Part shown: positions 7,598 through 17,050 of the stretch, one piece after another
How the letters are laid out: every line of letters starts with the position of its first letter
Numbering within the stretch: the first letter of the stretch is position 1
Source: Microtetraspora sp. NBRC 16547
Lineage (GTDB): Bacteria; Actinomycetota; Actinomycetes; Streptosporangiales; Streptosporangiaceae
DNA length: 64,000 bases
Assembly (NCBI RefSeq): GCF_030268965.1
Contig: NZ_BSSE01000023.1
Span: 1-64,000, forward strand
Reading direction: 5' to 3'
Translations under genes and position numbers: made by a program
Notes under the pieces: generated by a model
The model's database searches: none
Told to the model about the DNA's origin: nothing
What the model saw: only the letters and a program-made list of their open reading frames with translations

Positions 7598-8359
7598 GTG
7601 CAGGCGTTCGATCTCTCCGGCAAGAAGGCGTTCGTCACGGGGGCGTCCCGCGGCATCGGCAGGGCCATCGCCCTCACGTTCGCCGAGGCGGGAGCCGACG
7701 TGGCCCTCGTCTCCCGATCCGCCGAGAACCTCGCCCAGGTGGCCAAGGAGGTCGAGGACCTCGGCCGCCAGGCCCACGTCATCCCCTGCGACGTGACCGA
7801 CCGCGAGGCCGTGGCGGCAGCCGTCCACGCGGCGATCGAGGCGCTCGGCCACGTGGACGTCGTCGTCAACAACGCCGGCGGTTCGAGCTTCCTCGCCGAG
7901 TTCAAGGACCTGCGGCTGAGCGGCTGGGACAAGCTCATGCGGCTCAACCTGGACTCGGCGATGGCCGTCCTGCACGCGCTCGCTCCCCACCTGCTCGAGC
8001 GCGGCGGCGGCTCCGTCATCAACGTCGCGTCCGTCGCGGCCAAGGGCGCCCCGTTCCTCGCCCCGTACGCGGCGGCCAAGGCCGGGCTGGTGGCCCTGAC
8101 CAAGACCCTCGCGATCGAGTGGGCGTCCCGCGGCGTCCGGGTGAACGCGCTGTGCCCCGGATGGACCGCGACGGAGCTCAACCGCAACCTGTGGGAGGAC
8201 GAGAACGCCAGCAGGGCCACCATCAGCGGGGTCCCGATGGGACGCTGGGGTACCCCCGACGAGATGGCTTACCCGGCGCTGTTCCTCGCCGGCTCGGCCT
8301 CCGCCTACATGACCGGCCAGGTCCTGTTCGTCGACGGAGGACAGACCGCCACGGCGTGA
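7598..8359 (+). CDS. SDR-family NAD(P)-dependent oxidoreductase
   Basis: 253 residues, classical short-chain dehydrogenase length. Cofactor motif TGASRGIGRA (residues 13-22), NNAGG (about 88), catalytic Ser in INVASVAA, and YAAAKAG for Tyr-x3-Lys. The C-terminal GQVLFVDGG matches the 3-oxoacyl-ACP reductase/glucose-dehydrogenase-like group. GTG start is preceded by GGGAGG. Substrate unknown; the neighbouring hydrolase at 8427 is not clearly linked. Confidence 0.9.
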   Translation: MQAFDLSGKKAFVTGASRGIGRAIALTFAEAGADVALVSRSAENLAQVAKEVEDLGRQAHVIPCDVTDREAVAAAVHAAIEALGHVDVVVNNAGGSSFLAEFKDLRLSGWDKLMRLNLDSAMAVLHALAPHLLERGGGSVINVASVAAKGAPFLAPYAAAKAGLVALTKTLAIEWASRGVRVNALCPGWTATELNRNLWEDENASRATISGVPMGRWGTPDEMAYPALFLAGSASAYMTGQVLFVDGGQTATA

Positions 8360-8426
8360 GCGCGATCTTCCCGGTGCGGCCGAGTCGGGGGATGGCAGGC
8401 GGCCGAACGCGGGTTACGGTGACCAT

Positions 8427-9197
8427 GTGCAGCTGTACTCGCGATCGGCCGGATCCGGGACGCCCGTGGTCCTGCTCCACGCCTTCCCGCTCTCCTCGGC
8501 GATGTGGCTGGCGCAGCGTGAGGGGCTGGCGCCGGCCTGCCGGGTGATCACCCCTGACCTGCGCGGCTTCGGCGGCTCGCGGCTGGGGGACGAGGCGCCC
8601 TCGCTCGACCTCATGGCCGACGACGTGGCGCGGCTCCTCGATCACGAGGGCGTCGAACGGGCGGTGGTCGGCGGCCAGTCCATGGGCGGTTACGTCACGA
8701 TGGCCTTCTGCCGCCGCCACCCCGACCGCCTGCTCGGCGTGGTCCTCGCCGACACGAAGGCGGCGGCCGACCCGCCACCCGCCCGGGAGAACCGGGAGCG
8801 GATCGCGGAGGCCGTGCTCCGCGACGGCTCGGAGATCCTCGTGCGGGAGGTCCTGCCGCCGCAGCTCGGCGCGACGACCAAGCAGGGTAGGCCCATGGTG
8901 GCCGGCCGGGTCCGCGGCCTGGTCCAGAGCGCGCCGCCGGCGGCCGTGGCGTGGGCGCAGCGCGCGATGGCGGCCCGCCCAGACTCCTCCGACACGCTTC
9001 GCACTCTGAAGGTGCCCGCGCTGGTCGTCGTGGGGGACGAGGACGAGCTGTCCCCGCCGGCCGAGGCGGAGGCGATGGCCGGGACGGTGCCCGACGGCAG
9101 GCTTGTCGTGATCGAGAAGGCCGGTCATCTGTCCGCGATGGAACAGCCCGAGGCGTTCAACCACGCCGTCGCGGACTTCGTCCGTTCCCTGGCCTGA
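8427..9197 (+). CDS. alpha/beta-fold hydrolase
   Basis: 256 residues with the classic alpha/beta-hydrolase plan: VVLLHAFPLSSAMW oxyanion region, DLRGFGGS, nucleophile GGQSMGGYV (Ser about 91), Asp in VVGDEDELSP and His in EKAGHLSAMEQP. Close to the 3-oxoadipate enol-lactonase/esterase group; substrate not predictable. No Shine-Dalgarno is visible, but TACGGT (8415-8420) lies 6 bases before the GTG, so the mRNA may be leaderless. Confidence 0.85.
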   Translation: MQLYSRSAGSGTPVVLLHAFPLSSAMWLAQREGLAPACRVITPDLRGFGGSRLGDEAPSLDLMADDVARLLDHEGVERAVVGGQSMGGYVTMAFCRRHPDRLLGVVLADTKAAADPPPARENRERIAEAVLRDGSEILVREVLPPQLGATTKQGRPMVAGRVRGLVQSAPPAAVAWAQRAMAARPDSSDTLRTLKVPALVVVGDEDELSPPAEAEAMAGTVPDGRLVVIEKAGHLSAMEQPEAFNHAVADFVRSLA

Positions 9198-9264
9198 GCG
9201 GCCGACCCTGAGCTGCCGACTCTGAGCTGCCGACCCTGAGAGCGGCCGACCCTGAGCGGCCGAC
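9193..9264 (+). repeat. 14-bp tandem repeat x5 starting at the stop codon
   Basis: Unit CCTGAGCGGCCGAC (variants TCTGAGCTGCCGAC and a 16-base copy) at 9193, 9207, 9221, 9235 and 9251. Each unit holds a TGA, and the first TGA is the stop codon of the hydrolase gene. Confidence 0.9.
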
Positions 9265-9471
9265 TCGGGGCGGTGAGCGAGGGGCGGACGCGGCCGACGG
9301 GGTCACCGTCCAGGCCTGCGTCCCCTCCCTCTGCTTTCCTCCCTCGGGAGCTCACGGAGTCAAGCTCCGTGTCTGCTCCATGTCGTCACCTTTACGGCTC
9401 GACACCCCGATTGTGGTACAAACTTGTGACCTGATCCGGCCATTGGCCGGAACATGCCACGGAGGTGTACG

Positions 9472-10422
9472 TTGTGGGACGCCATCGGGCTGGACGTTCT
9501 CGAAGAACGGATCTATCGTCTGCTGCTCCGTGACCCCCGCTGTTCGGTGGAAGAGTGCGCGCGGCGGCTGGAGGCGTCGACCGACGCCGTACGCGCCTCG
9601 GTCGACCGGCTCATGGAGCTCGGCCTGCTGGAGTCGTCCGGTGGGCACGGCCTGCGCGCGGCCGACCCCAGGATCGGCCTCGGCGGGGCGATCCGCCGCC
9701 GCCGGGCCGAGCTGGACCGGCTGACGCTGGAGGCCGAGGAGCTGGCGGCCTCCTTCCAGGAGGGGCTGCTGCGCGCCGATCCCGAACGCGTCATCGAGGT
9801 CGTCGAAGGCTCGGCCGCCGCGGGTCGGCGGGTGGGGGAGCTGCTGGCCGGCGCGTCCAAGGAGGTGCTCGCGCTGGATGCCCCGCCGTACGCCGCCTTG
9901 GGGACGTCGATCAGCGCCGAGGAATCGGCCATGGCACGCGGTGTGCGCTGCCGTGCGATCTACTCGTCCGCCGTGCTGGACCTGCCCGCCAAGCTCGACG
10001 AGATCCGGAAGATGATGAGCCTCGGCGAGCAGTCACGGGTGCACGCCAACCTGCCGATCAAGCTGGTCCTGGTCGACGGCACGACCGCCCTGCTGCCGCT
10101 CACCGGCAGCGAGGAGGGCATCCGCTTCACCTCCGTCGTGGTACGGCACAGCGCGCTCACGGACGCCCTGGTCGCGCTGTTCGAGACCCTGTGGCGCGAG
10201 GCCGCCCCTCTCGCGGGGACGTCGGCCGTACCGGGTCTGGACGCGGTGGACCGGCAGATCCTGGAGCTGCTGGCGGTCGGGATGAAGGACGAGGCGATCC
10301 TGCGGCACCTCGGCATCTCCGAGCGGACCCTGCGGCGCCGGATCGCCTCGCTGCTCGGCCGTCTGGGCGCGACCGGCCGGTTCCAGGCCGGAGTGCAGGC
10401 CGCCCGCCGCGGCTGGATCTGA
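9472..10422 (+). CDS. TrmB/LuxR-like transcriptional regulator
   Basis: 316 residues from the TTG at 9472, which has GGAGG 6 bases upstream; an in-frame ATG at 9454 lacks a ribosome site. The N-terminus (LEERIYRLLLRDPRCSVEECARRLEAS) is a winged-helix TrmB-like domain. The middle contains a sensor-like region (ALDAPPYAALGTSISAEESAMARGVRCRAIYSSAV). The C-terminus (LDAVDRQILELLAVGMKDEAILRHLGISERTLRRRIASLLGRLGA) is a LuxR-type helix-turn-helix. Such dual-HTH regulators are common in actinomycetes; targets unknown. Confidence 0.82.
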   Translation: MWDAIGLDVLEERIYRLLLRDPRCSVEECARRLEASTDAVRASVDRLMELGLLESSGGHGLRAADPRIGLGGAIRRRRAELDRLTLEAEELAASFQEGLLRADPERVIEVVEGSAAAGRRVGELLAGASKEVLALDAPPYAALGTSISAEESAMARGVRCRAIYSSAVLDLPAKLDEIRKMMSLGEQSRVHANLPIKLVLVDGTTALLPLTGSEEGIRFTSVVVRHSALTDALVALFETLWREAAPLAGTSAVPGLDAVDRQILELLAVGMKDEAILRHLGISERTLRRRIASLLGRLGATGRFQAGVQAARRGWI

Positions 10423-10475
10423 GATCTCAAGGGCGCCCCGAGCCGCCGAGCGGAGCGAGGCCAATAAACACAGCA

Positions 10476-10504
10476 GGGCCCGGCGGAGGTGATCCGCTGG
10501 GCCC
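10476..10504. terminator. bidirectional hairpin between convergent genes
   Basis: Arms GGGCCCGGCGGA and TCCGCTGGGCCC with a 5-base loop and one mismatch, between the regulator end (10422) and the convergent coiled-coil gene end (10555). No T-run, as often in actinomycetes. Confidence 0.7.
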
Positions 10505-10554
10505 CGTTCAGTGTGCCGGAATAGCCGTCGCCAACTCCCCGAAAGCGCCGGCCG

Positions 10555-11850
10555 TTACTCCTGCCACCACTCGGCGTCGTCGTCGGCCTTGGCGCTGGTC
10601 TCGACGGGCTTGGAGACCGAGGCGGGCTTGTCGACACCGCTCGGGGCCGCGGACAGCGCGGGCTTGGCCGGGGAGGCCGCGACCGGCGCGGGCTCCGGGT
10701 CCATGCCGGGCAGCGGGGCGCCACCGAGCAGCTGGCGCAGCTGGGCGAGGTGGCTGGTGATGCTGTCGCGCTGGCGGGTCAGCTCGTCGACCTGGCGCTG
10801 CATGGAGGTGCGGGTGCGCTCGGCCTCGTTCTTGGCGTCGGTCACGATCGACTCGGAGCTGGCCTTGGCCTCGGCCACGAGCTGGTCGGCGTTCTTCCGC
10901 GCGTTGGCGAGCAGCTGCTTGGCGTGGGTGTCGGCCTCGCGGCGGGTCTGCTCGGCCTGCTGGGTCGCCTTGCTGGCCCGCTGCTCGGCGGTGGCGGCGC
11001 GCTGCTCCGCCTCGGCGACGAGCTTCTGCGTGTTGGTCTGGGCGGTGGCGTGGCGCTCGGCCTCCTGCCGCTCGGCCTCCTCGCGGCGGGACGCGAGCTG
11101 GATCTCGAACTCCGCCTCGTCCTGCGCCCGCTTGGCCTCGGACTCCTCCAGCACGCGCTGCGCCTGGGCGCGCATCTCGTCGGCCTGGCGCTTGGCGGTG
11201 GTGAGCACCTCGTCACGCTCGCGCTTGGTGGACGCCCGGAGCTGGGCCACCTCGCGCTCGGTGGTGGTGCGCAGCTTGGCGATCTCCCGCTCGGCGTCCG
11301 CCCGCTTCTCGGCGACCTCGTGGTCGGCGGTGGCGCGAACCTTGGCGACCTCCCGCTCGGTGGTCGAGGTCAGCTCGTCGGCCTCCCGCTTGGCGGTCGA
11401 GCGGATCTCGTCGGCGTCCCGCTCGGCCGTGCTGCGCATGTCCTCGGCCTCGCGCGCGGCGAGGGCGCGCTTCTCGGCCGCCTCGTTCTCGGCGGCGGCG
11501 CGCATGTCGGCGGCGTCGACCTTGGCCGCCGCCTTGATCTCGTTCGCCTCGGACCTGGCGGCCTGGACGAGCTCGGTGGCCTGCTCCTCCGCAAGACGAA
11601 GCAACTGCTCAATGCGGGCACCGAGCCCCGAATAGGTCGGACGCTCCTGCTCCTGCAACTGGCGCTGCGAGTCCGAAAGGTCCCGCTGGAGCGTGCCGAC
11701 CTGTTCCCGGGCCTGACGCAGTTCGGTGTCGAGCGTCTTCAAGTGGTCGTGGACCTGGTGCCGGTCATAGCCGCGGAGCACCACGTCGAATTCCCGAGAA
11801 GGGGCGTCTTCAAAGAAATTGTTGAGCTGGGCGTCGATGTCGGACTGCAT
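10555..11850 (-). CDS. FilP/Scy-like coiled-coil polar scaffold protein
   Basis: 431 residues. The N-terminus (FDVVLRGYDRHQVHDHL) is DivIVA-like. From about residue 75 to 350 the protein is one long Ala/Glu/Arg-rich coiled coil with 11-residue periodicity, for example AEREIAKLRTT, TEREVAQLRAS, TKRERDEVLTT, AKRQADEMRAQ. The tail is Pro/Ala-rich and ends DDDAEWWQE. In Streptomyces, FilP and Scy (tip-growth cytoskeleton) lie next to methylmalonyl-CoA epimerase and an acetoacetyl-CoA thiolase, which is the same arrangement as here. Length is between FilP (about 310) and Scy (over 1000). Confidence 0.82.
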   Translation of the reverse strand: MQSDIDAQLNNFFEDAPSREFDVVLRGYDRHQVHDHLKTLDTELRQAREQVGTLQRDLSDSQRQLQEQERPTYSGLGARIEQLLRLAEEQATELVQAARSEANEIKAAAKVDAADMRAAAENEAAEKRALAAREAEDMRSTAERDADEIRSTAKREADELTSTTEREVAKVRATADHEVAEKRADAEREIAKLRTTTEREVAQLRASTKRERDEVLTTAKRQADEMRAQAQRVLEESEAKRAQDEAEFEIQLASRREEAERQEAERHATAQTNTQKLVAEAEQRAATAEQRASKATQQAEQTRREADTHAKQLLANARKNADQLVAEAKASSESIVTDAKNEAERTRTSMQRQVDELTRQRDSITSHLAQLRQLLGGAPLPGMDPEPAPVAASPAKPALSAAPSGVDKPASVSKPVETSAKADDDAEWWQE

Positions 11851-12039
11851 GAGGCTCGATCCTGGGTTGTCGAGACGGCTACACGGGCCGGACGGGGGGT
11901 TCGGACAGAGGAGGCGGGGAGCCCATCTCAGGATCCACGTCCGGTGATAGGCCAGCGTACTCCGGTGCTGCCGCGTTGGCGGCCCCCTCCGACTTTATGC
12001 GCGACTTGTTACGTATGAACCTTTCTTGTGTTCAGAGTG

Positions 12040-12462
12040 TCAATGCCGCGCTGTCTCGACCAGCTCCGTCAGGACTCCTCCCACGTCTTTCGGGTGGAGA
12101 AACGCGATTGACGCGCCCATTGAACCGTGCCTCGGACGCTCATCGATGAGTTTTATGCCCTTTGCGGCGATATCCTGCAAGGCTTGCGTGACATCCGCCA
12201 CGCCATAGCCGATGTGGTGCACACCCTCGCCGCGCTTCGCCAGGAACTTTCCGACCGCGGTGTCCGGGTGAAGGGGCTCCAGCAGCTGCACGTACGAGGC
12301 GCCGCTGGGACCGTCGGTCACGTGCAGCATCGCCTCCCTCACGCCCTGCTCCTCGTTCACCTCACGGCTCACGACCGTGAGCCCGAACGTCGACTCGTAG
12401 AACTCGATCTTCTCTTCGAGGTTGTGGCAGGCGATGCCCACGTGATCGATCCTGAGCAGCAT
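12040..12462 (-). CDS. mce: methylmalonyl-CoA epimerase
   Basis: 140 residues, usual length. Vicinal oxygen chelate fold with metal ligands in IDHVGIAC, VQLLEPL, HHIGYGVAD and the final VLTELVE. It interconverts (2R)- and (2S)-methylmalonyl-CoA, linking propionyl-CoA carboxylation to the B12 mutase. It is 189 bases upstream of the coiled-coil gene on the same strand and divergent from the thiolase gene; the shared upstream region carries an 18-bp palindrome. Confidence 0.95.
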   Translation of the reverse strand: MLLRIDHVGIACHNLEEKIEFYESTFGLTVVSREVNEEQGVREAMLHVTDGPSGASYVQLLEPLHPDTAVGKFLAKRGEGVHHIGYGVADVTQALQDIAAKGIKLIDERPRHGSMGASIAFLHPKDVGGVLTELVETARH

Positions 12463-12525
12463 GTCTCACTCCGTCCGCATCACAGTCCGCGCTCCAGTCC
12501 GTGCTCCCGCCCGTCCGGCGACCAC

Positions 12526-12543
12526 TGTTCCACGTGTGGAACA
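12526..12543. promoter_or_regulatory. palindromic operator candidate between mce and the thiolase gene
   Basis: TGTTCCACGTGTGGAACA has two 8-base arms that are exact reverse complements around a 2-base centre. It is in the divergent promoter region, 64 bases from the mce start and 85 from the thiolase start, so one dimeric repressor could control both. The regulator is not known. Confidence 0.65.
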
Positions 12544-12627
12544 TATGGCCGACCACCATGGCGATCGCTCGGGCACTCCTGGGTATCGTGACATCGTCGC
12601 CCCGATCCCGTGATGGAGGCCCCTCCA

Positions 12628-13821
12628 ATGTCCGGTTCCGTGATCGTCGCAGGAGCTCGTACGCCCATCGGGCGGTTGCTGGGCTCACTCGCCGGCCTGT
12701 CCGCCGTCGACCTCGGTGGCATCGCCATCAAGGCCGCGCTCGAGCGCGCCGGCGTCGCGCCATCCGATGTGCAATATGTGATCATGGGGCAGGTGCTCCA
12801 GGCCGGCGCGGGCCAGATCCCGTCCCGGCAGGCCGCCGTCAAGGCGGGCATCCCCATGACCGTCCCGTCGCTGACGATCAACAAGGTGTGCCTCTCCGGG
12901 CTCGACGCGATCGCCCTGGCCGACCAGCTCATCCGGGCCGGCGAGTTCGACATCGTGGTCGCCGGCGGCATGGAGTCCATGACCAACGCGCCGCACCTGC
13001 TGCCCGGCCTGCGCAAGGGAGTCAAGTACGGCCCGGCCGGCATCGTCGACTCCATGGCCTTCGACGGGCTCACCGACGCCTTCGACCAGATCGCCATGGG
13101 CGAGTCGACCGAGCGGCACAACGCCCGGCTCGGCATCACCCGCGAGGAGCAGGACGAGTTCTCCGCCCGCTCCCACCAGCTCGCGGCCCAGGCCACCAAG
13201 ACCGGCGTCTTCGACGACGAGATCGTGCCCGTCAGCCTGCCGGGGCGCAAGGGCGGCGAGCCCATCGTGTTCTCGGCCGATGAGGGCATCCGCGGCGACA
13301 CCACGGCCGAGACGCTCGCCGGGCTGCGGCCGGCCTTCGCCAAGGACGGCACGATCACGGCGGCGTCGGCCTCGCAGATCTCCGACGGCGCCGTCGCCGT
13401 CGTCGTCATGTCGCGGGCGAAGGCCGAGGAGCTCGGCCTGGAGTGGCTGGCCGAGATCGGGGCGCACGGCAACGTCGCCGGACCGGACAACTCGCTCCAG
13501 TCCCAGCCGGCCAACGCGATCAAGCACGCGCTGGGCAAGCAGGGCCTGTCCGCAGACGACCTCGACCTGGTGGAGATCAACGAGGCGTTCGCCCAGGTGG
13601 TGCTCCAGTCCGTCAAGGAGCTCGGCGTCCCGCTGGACAAGGTCAACGTCAACGGCGGCGGCATCGCGCTGGGCCACCCGATCGGCGCGTCCGGCGCGCG
13701 CATCGTGCTCACGCTGGCCCACGAGCTGAAGCGGCGCGGCGGCGGCGTGGGCGCGGCCGGCCTGTGCGGAGGCGGCGGCCAGGGCGACGCCCTGATCATC
13801 CGCGTCCCCTCGCGCGACTGA
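12628..13821 (+). CDS. acetyl-CoA C-acetyltransferase (thiolase)
   Basis: 397 residues from the ATG at 12628, with GGAGG 8 bases upstream. All thiolase active-site parts are present: nucleophile Cys in [44 protein letters not shown] with the catalytic His, and the second Cys in [11 protein letters not shown]. It condenses or cleaves acetoacetyl-CoA and longer 3-ketoacyl-CoAs. Position next to mce and meaB places it in short acyl-CoA metabolism. Confidence 0.93.
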   Translation: MSGSVIVAGARTPIGRLLGSLAGLSAVDLGGIAIKAALERAGVAPSDVQYVIMGQVLQAGAGQIPSRQAAVKAGIPMTVPSLTINKVCLSGLDAIALADQLIRAGEFDIVVAGGMESMTNAPHLLPGLRKGVKYGPAGIVDSMAFDGLTDAFDQIAMGESTERHNARLGITREEQDEFSARSHQLAAQATKTGVFDDEIVPVSLPGRKGGEPIVFSADEGIRGDTTAETLAGLRPAFAKDGTITAASASQISDGAVAVVVMSRAKAEELGLEWLAEIGAHGNVAGPDNSLQSQPANAIKHALGKQGLSADDLDLVEINEAFAQVVLQSVKELGVPLDKVNVNGGGIALGHPIGASGARIVLTLAHELKRRGGGVGAAGLCGGGGQGDALIIRVPSRD

Positions 13822-13921
13822 TCCGCACCCCGTGCGCGCGGGCGTCACCGCCCGCGCGACGGAGGCCGTACGCGATCAAGCGTTTAGGCTGGTCAGCGGG
13901 CGACCAGGACGGGAGGTCTCC

Positions 13922-14908
13922 ATGGACGTCGGGGCGCTCGTGGCGGACGCGAAGCGGGGACGGCCCCGCGCCGTCGCCCGGCTGATCACCCTGATCGAGA
14001 ACGCGACCGCGGTGCCGGGTGGCGTCGATCCGCTGCGCGAGGTGATGGCGGCGTTCGCCGCCGAGAGGGGCCCCGGAGGCGCCGGCGGGCGGCGCGGGCC
14101 GTACGGCGCGCGGGTGATCGGGCTGACCGGGTCCCCGGGCGTGGGGAAGTCGACCTCGACCGGCATGCTCATCCGGGCGCTCCGCAAGCGCGGCCAGCGG
14201 GTCGGCGTCCTGGCCGTGGACCCGTCCAGCCCGTTCACGGGCGGCGCGCTGCTGGGTGACCGGGTACGGATGCAGGAGCACGCCACCGACCCCGAGGTCT
14301 TCATCCGCAGCATGGCGAGCCGGGGCCACCTCGGAGGTCTCGCGTGGGCCACCCCGCAGGCCCTCCGGGTGCTGGACGCGGCCGGGTGCGACGTGATCCT
14401 GGTCGAGACCGTCGGTGTCGGCCAGGCCGAGGTCGATGTCGCGCGGCTGGCGGACACCACGATCGTCCTGCTCGCGCCGGGGATGGGCGACGGCATCCAG
14501 GCGGCGAAGGCCGGCATCCTGGAGGTCGCGGACGTGTTCGTGGTCAACAAGGCCGACCGTGACGACGCCCACGCGGTGGTCCGCGAGCTGCGGAACATGG
14601 TCGCGCTGGTCCACGCGCCGTGGAAGCCGCCGATCGTCTCCACGGTGGCGTCGAAAGGCGAGGGGGTCGACGACCTGCTCGCCGCGCTCGACAAACACGC
14701 CGCGTACCTCGACGAGTCGGGTGAGTTGCGCCGCCGCAGGCTGGCCCGCGCGCGGGACGAGATCGAGACCATCGCGCTGGCGCAGCTGCGGGCGCGGTTC
14801 GCGCTGGCCGGCCGCGAGCGGCGGCTCGACCTCCTCGCGGAACGCCTGCTGGCCGCCGAGACCGACCCCTACACCGCCGCCGACGACCTGCTCTCCTCGC
14901 TCGGCTGA
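13922..14908 (+). CDS. meaB: MeaB/ArgK G3E-family GTPase (acyl-CoA mutase chaperone)
   Basis: 328 residues from the ATG at 13922, preceded by GGGAGG. G-motifs: P-loop GSPGVGKST, VDPSSPFTGGALLGDRVRM, ETVGVGQAEVDV and NKAD. MeaB proteins load and protect the adenosylcobalamin cofactor of methylmalonyl-CoA or isobutyryl-CoA mutase. A mutase large subunit lies 5 kb downstream (19896-21569), a likely client. The gene starts 100 bases after the thiolase and is probably in its operon. Confidence 0.93.
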   Translation: MDVGALVADAKRGRPRAVARLITLIENATAVPGGVDPLREVMAAFAAERGPGGAGGRRGPYGARVIGLTGSPGVGKSTSTGMLIRALRKRGQRVGVLAVDPSSPFTGGALLGDRVRMQEHATDPEVFIRSMASRGHLGGLAWATPQALRVLDAAGCDVILVETVGVGQAEVDVARLADTTIVLLAPGMGDGIQAAKAGILEVADVFVVNKADRDDAHAVVRELRNMVALVHAPWKPPIVSTVASKGEGVDDLLAALDKHAAYLDESGELRRRRLARARDEIETIALAQLRARFALAGRERRLDLLAERLLAAETDPYTAADDLLSSLG

Positions 14909-14932
14909 TCCCGGCTGATCCCGGCTGATCCC
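14903..14932 (+). repeat. 10-bp tandem repeat x3 starting at the stop codon
   Basis: Unit GGCTGATCCC repeated three times, followed by a partial GGCTG. The first TGA (14906-14908) is the meaB stop codon. Confidence 0.9.
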
Positions 14933-14986
14933 GGCTGCTTGCGTGGCTGATCGCGGCGCTCGGCTGATCCGGCGCGCGCGGGGGCG

Positions 14987-15676
14987 TCAGGGCTCGGAGG
15001 AGTACTGGACCACCACGTCGGTGAAGCCGAGCGACCCCAGCATGCCCTGGAGCATGGCCCGGGTGTTCTGGTCGGCCCGCGCGCGCAGGTCGCTGGACGT
15101 GGCCGCGTCGGCGATCTTCTTCTCGGCCAGCACGTAGAGCTCCTGCTGGTTCTGCGGGGAGGACGAGAGGAAATCCGACACCCGGTCGAGCAGCCCGCGC
15201 TGCTGGGCGAAGACGTACGACCTGGTGTTGTCCAGATTGGGCTTCTCGAGCTGGGCGTGCGGGAGCCGTACGGTGACGGTCGTGCGGTCGGCCGAGACAG
15301 TGATCGCGTCCTTGGCGAGCGAGCCGAAGTCGACGTAGGCGTCGACGCTGCCCGCGCCCACGAACAGGGTCCTGGTGCCCTTGATGGCGTCGGGCAGGAA
15401 GGCGGCGTCCTTCTCCAGGTCGACGACGACCTGGAAGTTGCCGGTGGCGGCCTCGAAGCGGCTCAGGTTGTGGATGGACCGCAGCAGCACGGGACCGCTG
15501 CGGTCCACGGTCCGCTCGTCGAACGGGTCGAGCCAGGAGAGGGCGAGCCGCGCGCCGACGACGAGGAGCAATGCGAGGAAGAGCAGGCCGGCCAGCCACC
15601 GCCAGCCGCGTCGGGAGCGCCGGTTCGCCGGTTCTGCGGGCGACGACCCCTGGGGGGCTCGAGTCTGGCGGTTCAC
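14987..15676 (-). CDS. DUF4230 membrane-anchored protein
   Basis: 229 residues. One transmembrane helix (WLAGLLFLALLLVVGARLAL, about 27-46) follows a basic N-terminus; the rest is predicted outside. The extracytoplasmic part has the DUF4230 pattern: LLRSIHNLSRFEAATGNFQVVVDLE, GTRTLFVGAGSVDAYVDF and VTVRLPHAQLEKPNLD. Function unknown. It is about 30 bases downstream of a second membrane protein gene on the same strand, likely co-transcribed. Confidence 0.85.
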   Translation of the reverse strand: MNRQTRAPQGSSPAEPANRRSRRGWRWLAGLLFLALLLVVGARLALSWLDPFDERTVDRSGPVLLRSIHNLSRFEAATGNFQVVVDLEKDAAFLPDAIKGTRTLFVGAGSVDAYVDFGSLAKDAITVSADRTTVTVRLPHAQLEKPNLDNTRSYVFAQQRGLLDRVSDFLSSSPQNQQELYVLAEKKIADAATSSDLRARADQNTRAMLQGMLGSLGFTDVVVQYSSEP

Positions 15677-15706
15677 GGAAGGAGTCTTCCCGTGATCGGC
15701 CCGGTC

Positions 15707-17050
15707 TCACCTTGGAGTGACAAGTGGTGATCCGTCGGTTTCCGCCGGCGCATCTGGGGTCTCGCGGCCGAACGGCGGATTCATGGGGTAGCTGGGGGCG
15801 GCGGGGGCGTCCCGCCGGACGTCTCCGCCGAAGTACCGGCTCTGCAGCCGGCAGGTGGCGAAGTCCGTGTAGAACATCCGCAGCCAGTCCCGGCGCTGTG
15901 TCTCGGTCAGGTGGGCGAACCAGGTCGCGGCACGCCGGTGCTCCGCCAACGGCCCCGAGGGCAGCGGCTCGTCCCGCAGCCAGGCGATGACGATCGCGCG
16001 GTATCCGTCGGCCGGGGAGCCGGGGCACGGCCGGGCGAGCTGCTCGACGAACTCGGACGCCGCGCGGGCGGCGTACCCGGCGTCGAGATCGTCCACGTAG
16101 ATGGGCACCACGCCCTTGGCGACCTTGTCGGCGTCGGAGCGTGAGCGCTGCTCGACCCGGTTGAACGCCGCGGGGGTGCCGGCCAGCCGGGCCGCGATCG
16201 TGGTGAACGTGCTGCCCAGCTCGCCGAGGCCGCCGCGCATCCCCGGATGCACGCATACGACGATCGGCCATTCCTGGCAGCTGTAGGCGAAATTCTCGCT
16301 CACCGCGACCGCCTGCGGCTCGCTCAGCAGCCGGGCCACGCCCGTACCCGCGGCGAGCAGCGCGATCATGGCGGCGGCCAGCGCGAGCGCCTGCCGCGTG
16401 ACGAACGCGGCCCAGCCCAGCAGGAGCGCGACGCTGATGCCGACCAGCCACAGCGCCTGGGCGGTGAACGTCCCCAGGGGCATCATCCGGAAGGCGTCGT
16501 ACGGCTCCCGGCCGGCGGGCGTCAGCCGGTCGGCCCACGGCGCGCCCGAGGCGACCCAGGTGAACAGCGCGTACGTGCCGAACCCGGCGATCAGGGGCGC
16601 GACGGCGACCGGCGCCAGCCAGCCGGCGACCCATCCGGCGACCACGTAAAGGGCGAGCCCGGCGGCTCCCAGCGCCACCCCGCCGGCGCGCAGGCCGTTG
16701 CCCTCCCCGGTCAGCAGGGCACGCACGGTGAGCACGGTCATGGTGGCGGCGAAGGACCCCACGACGACCATGAGGATCGCGAGCGGCGGCCGCACCGCCT
16801 GCCATGTGGTGAGCGTGCGGCGGCGGCCCGCGCGGCGCCTGCGCGCCGCGATCCACGCGGCGAAGGCGGCGGCGACCGGACCGGTGAGCCGGAGCGATCC
16901 GATGACCGCCACCATGATGTTGTCCCAGTCCATGACACCCGGAATCAGGACGCTCCACGCGGTGACGAGCCCAAGCACGAGCAGCACGGCCAGAAGTACG
17001 ACCGCGCCCTGCTTGAGTTCCTCGCGTGAAACGCCTCTGCGGCTATCCAC
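15707..17050 (-). CDS. multi-pass membrane protein with C-terminal extracytoplasmic domain
   Basis: 447 residues. Residues 1-235 hold about six or seven hydrophobic helices with a basic loop (ARRRRAGRRRTL). The last ~200 residues are soluble, starting YSCQEWPIVVCVHPGMRGGL with two cysteines that may pair. This helix bundle plus CVHP-containing tail resembles actinobacterial proteins found with ABC-2 exporters, but I do not recognise a named function. Probably an operon with the DUF4230 gene. Confidence 0.6.
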   Translation of the reverse strand: MDSRRGVSREELKQGAVVLLAVLLVLGLVTAWSVLIPGVMDWDNIMVAVIGSLRLTGPVAAAFAAWIAARRRRAGRRRTLTTWQAVRPPLAILMVVVGSFAATMTVLTVRALLTGEGNGLRAGGVALGAAGLALYVVAGWVAGWLAPVAVAPLIAGFGTYALFTWVASGAPWADRLTPAGREPYDAFRMMPLGTFTAQALWLVGISVALLLGWAAFVTRQALALAAAMIALLAAGTGVARLLSEPQAVAVSENFAYSCQEWPIVVCVHPGMRGGLGELGSTFTTIAARLAGTPAAFNRVEQRSRSDADKVAKGVVPIYVDDLDAGYAARAASEFVEQLARPCPGSPADGYRAIVIAWLRDEPLPSGPLAEHRRAATWFAHLTETQRRDWLRMFYTDFATCRLQSRYFGGDVRRDAPAAPSYPMNPPFGRETPDAPAETDGSPLVTPR

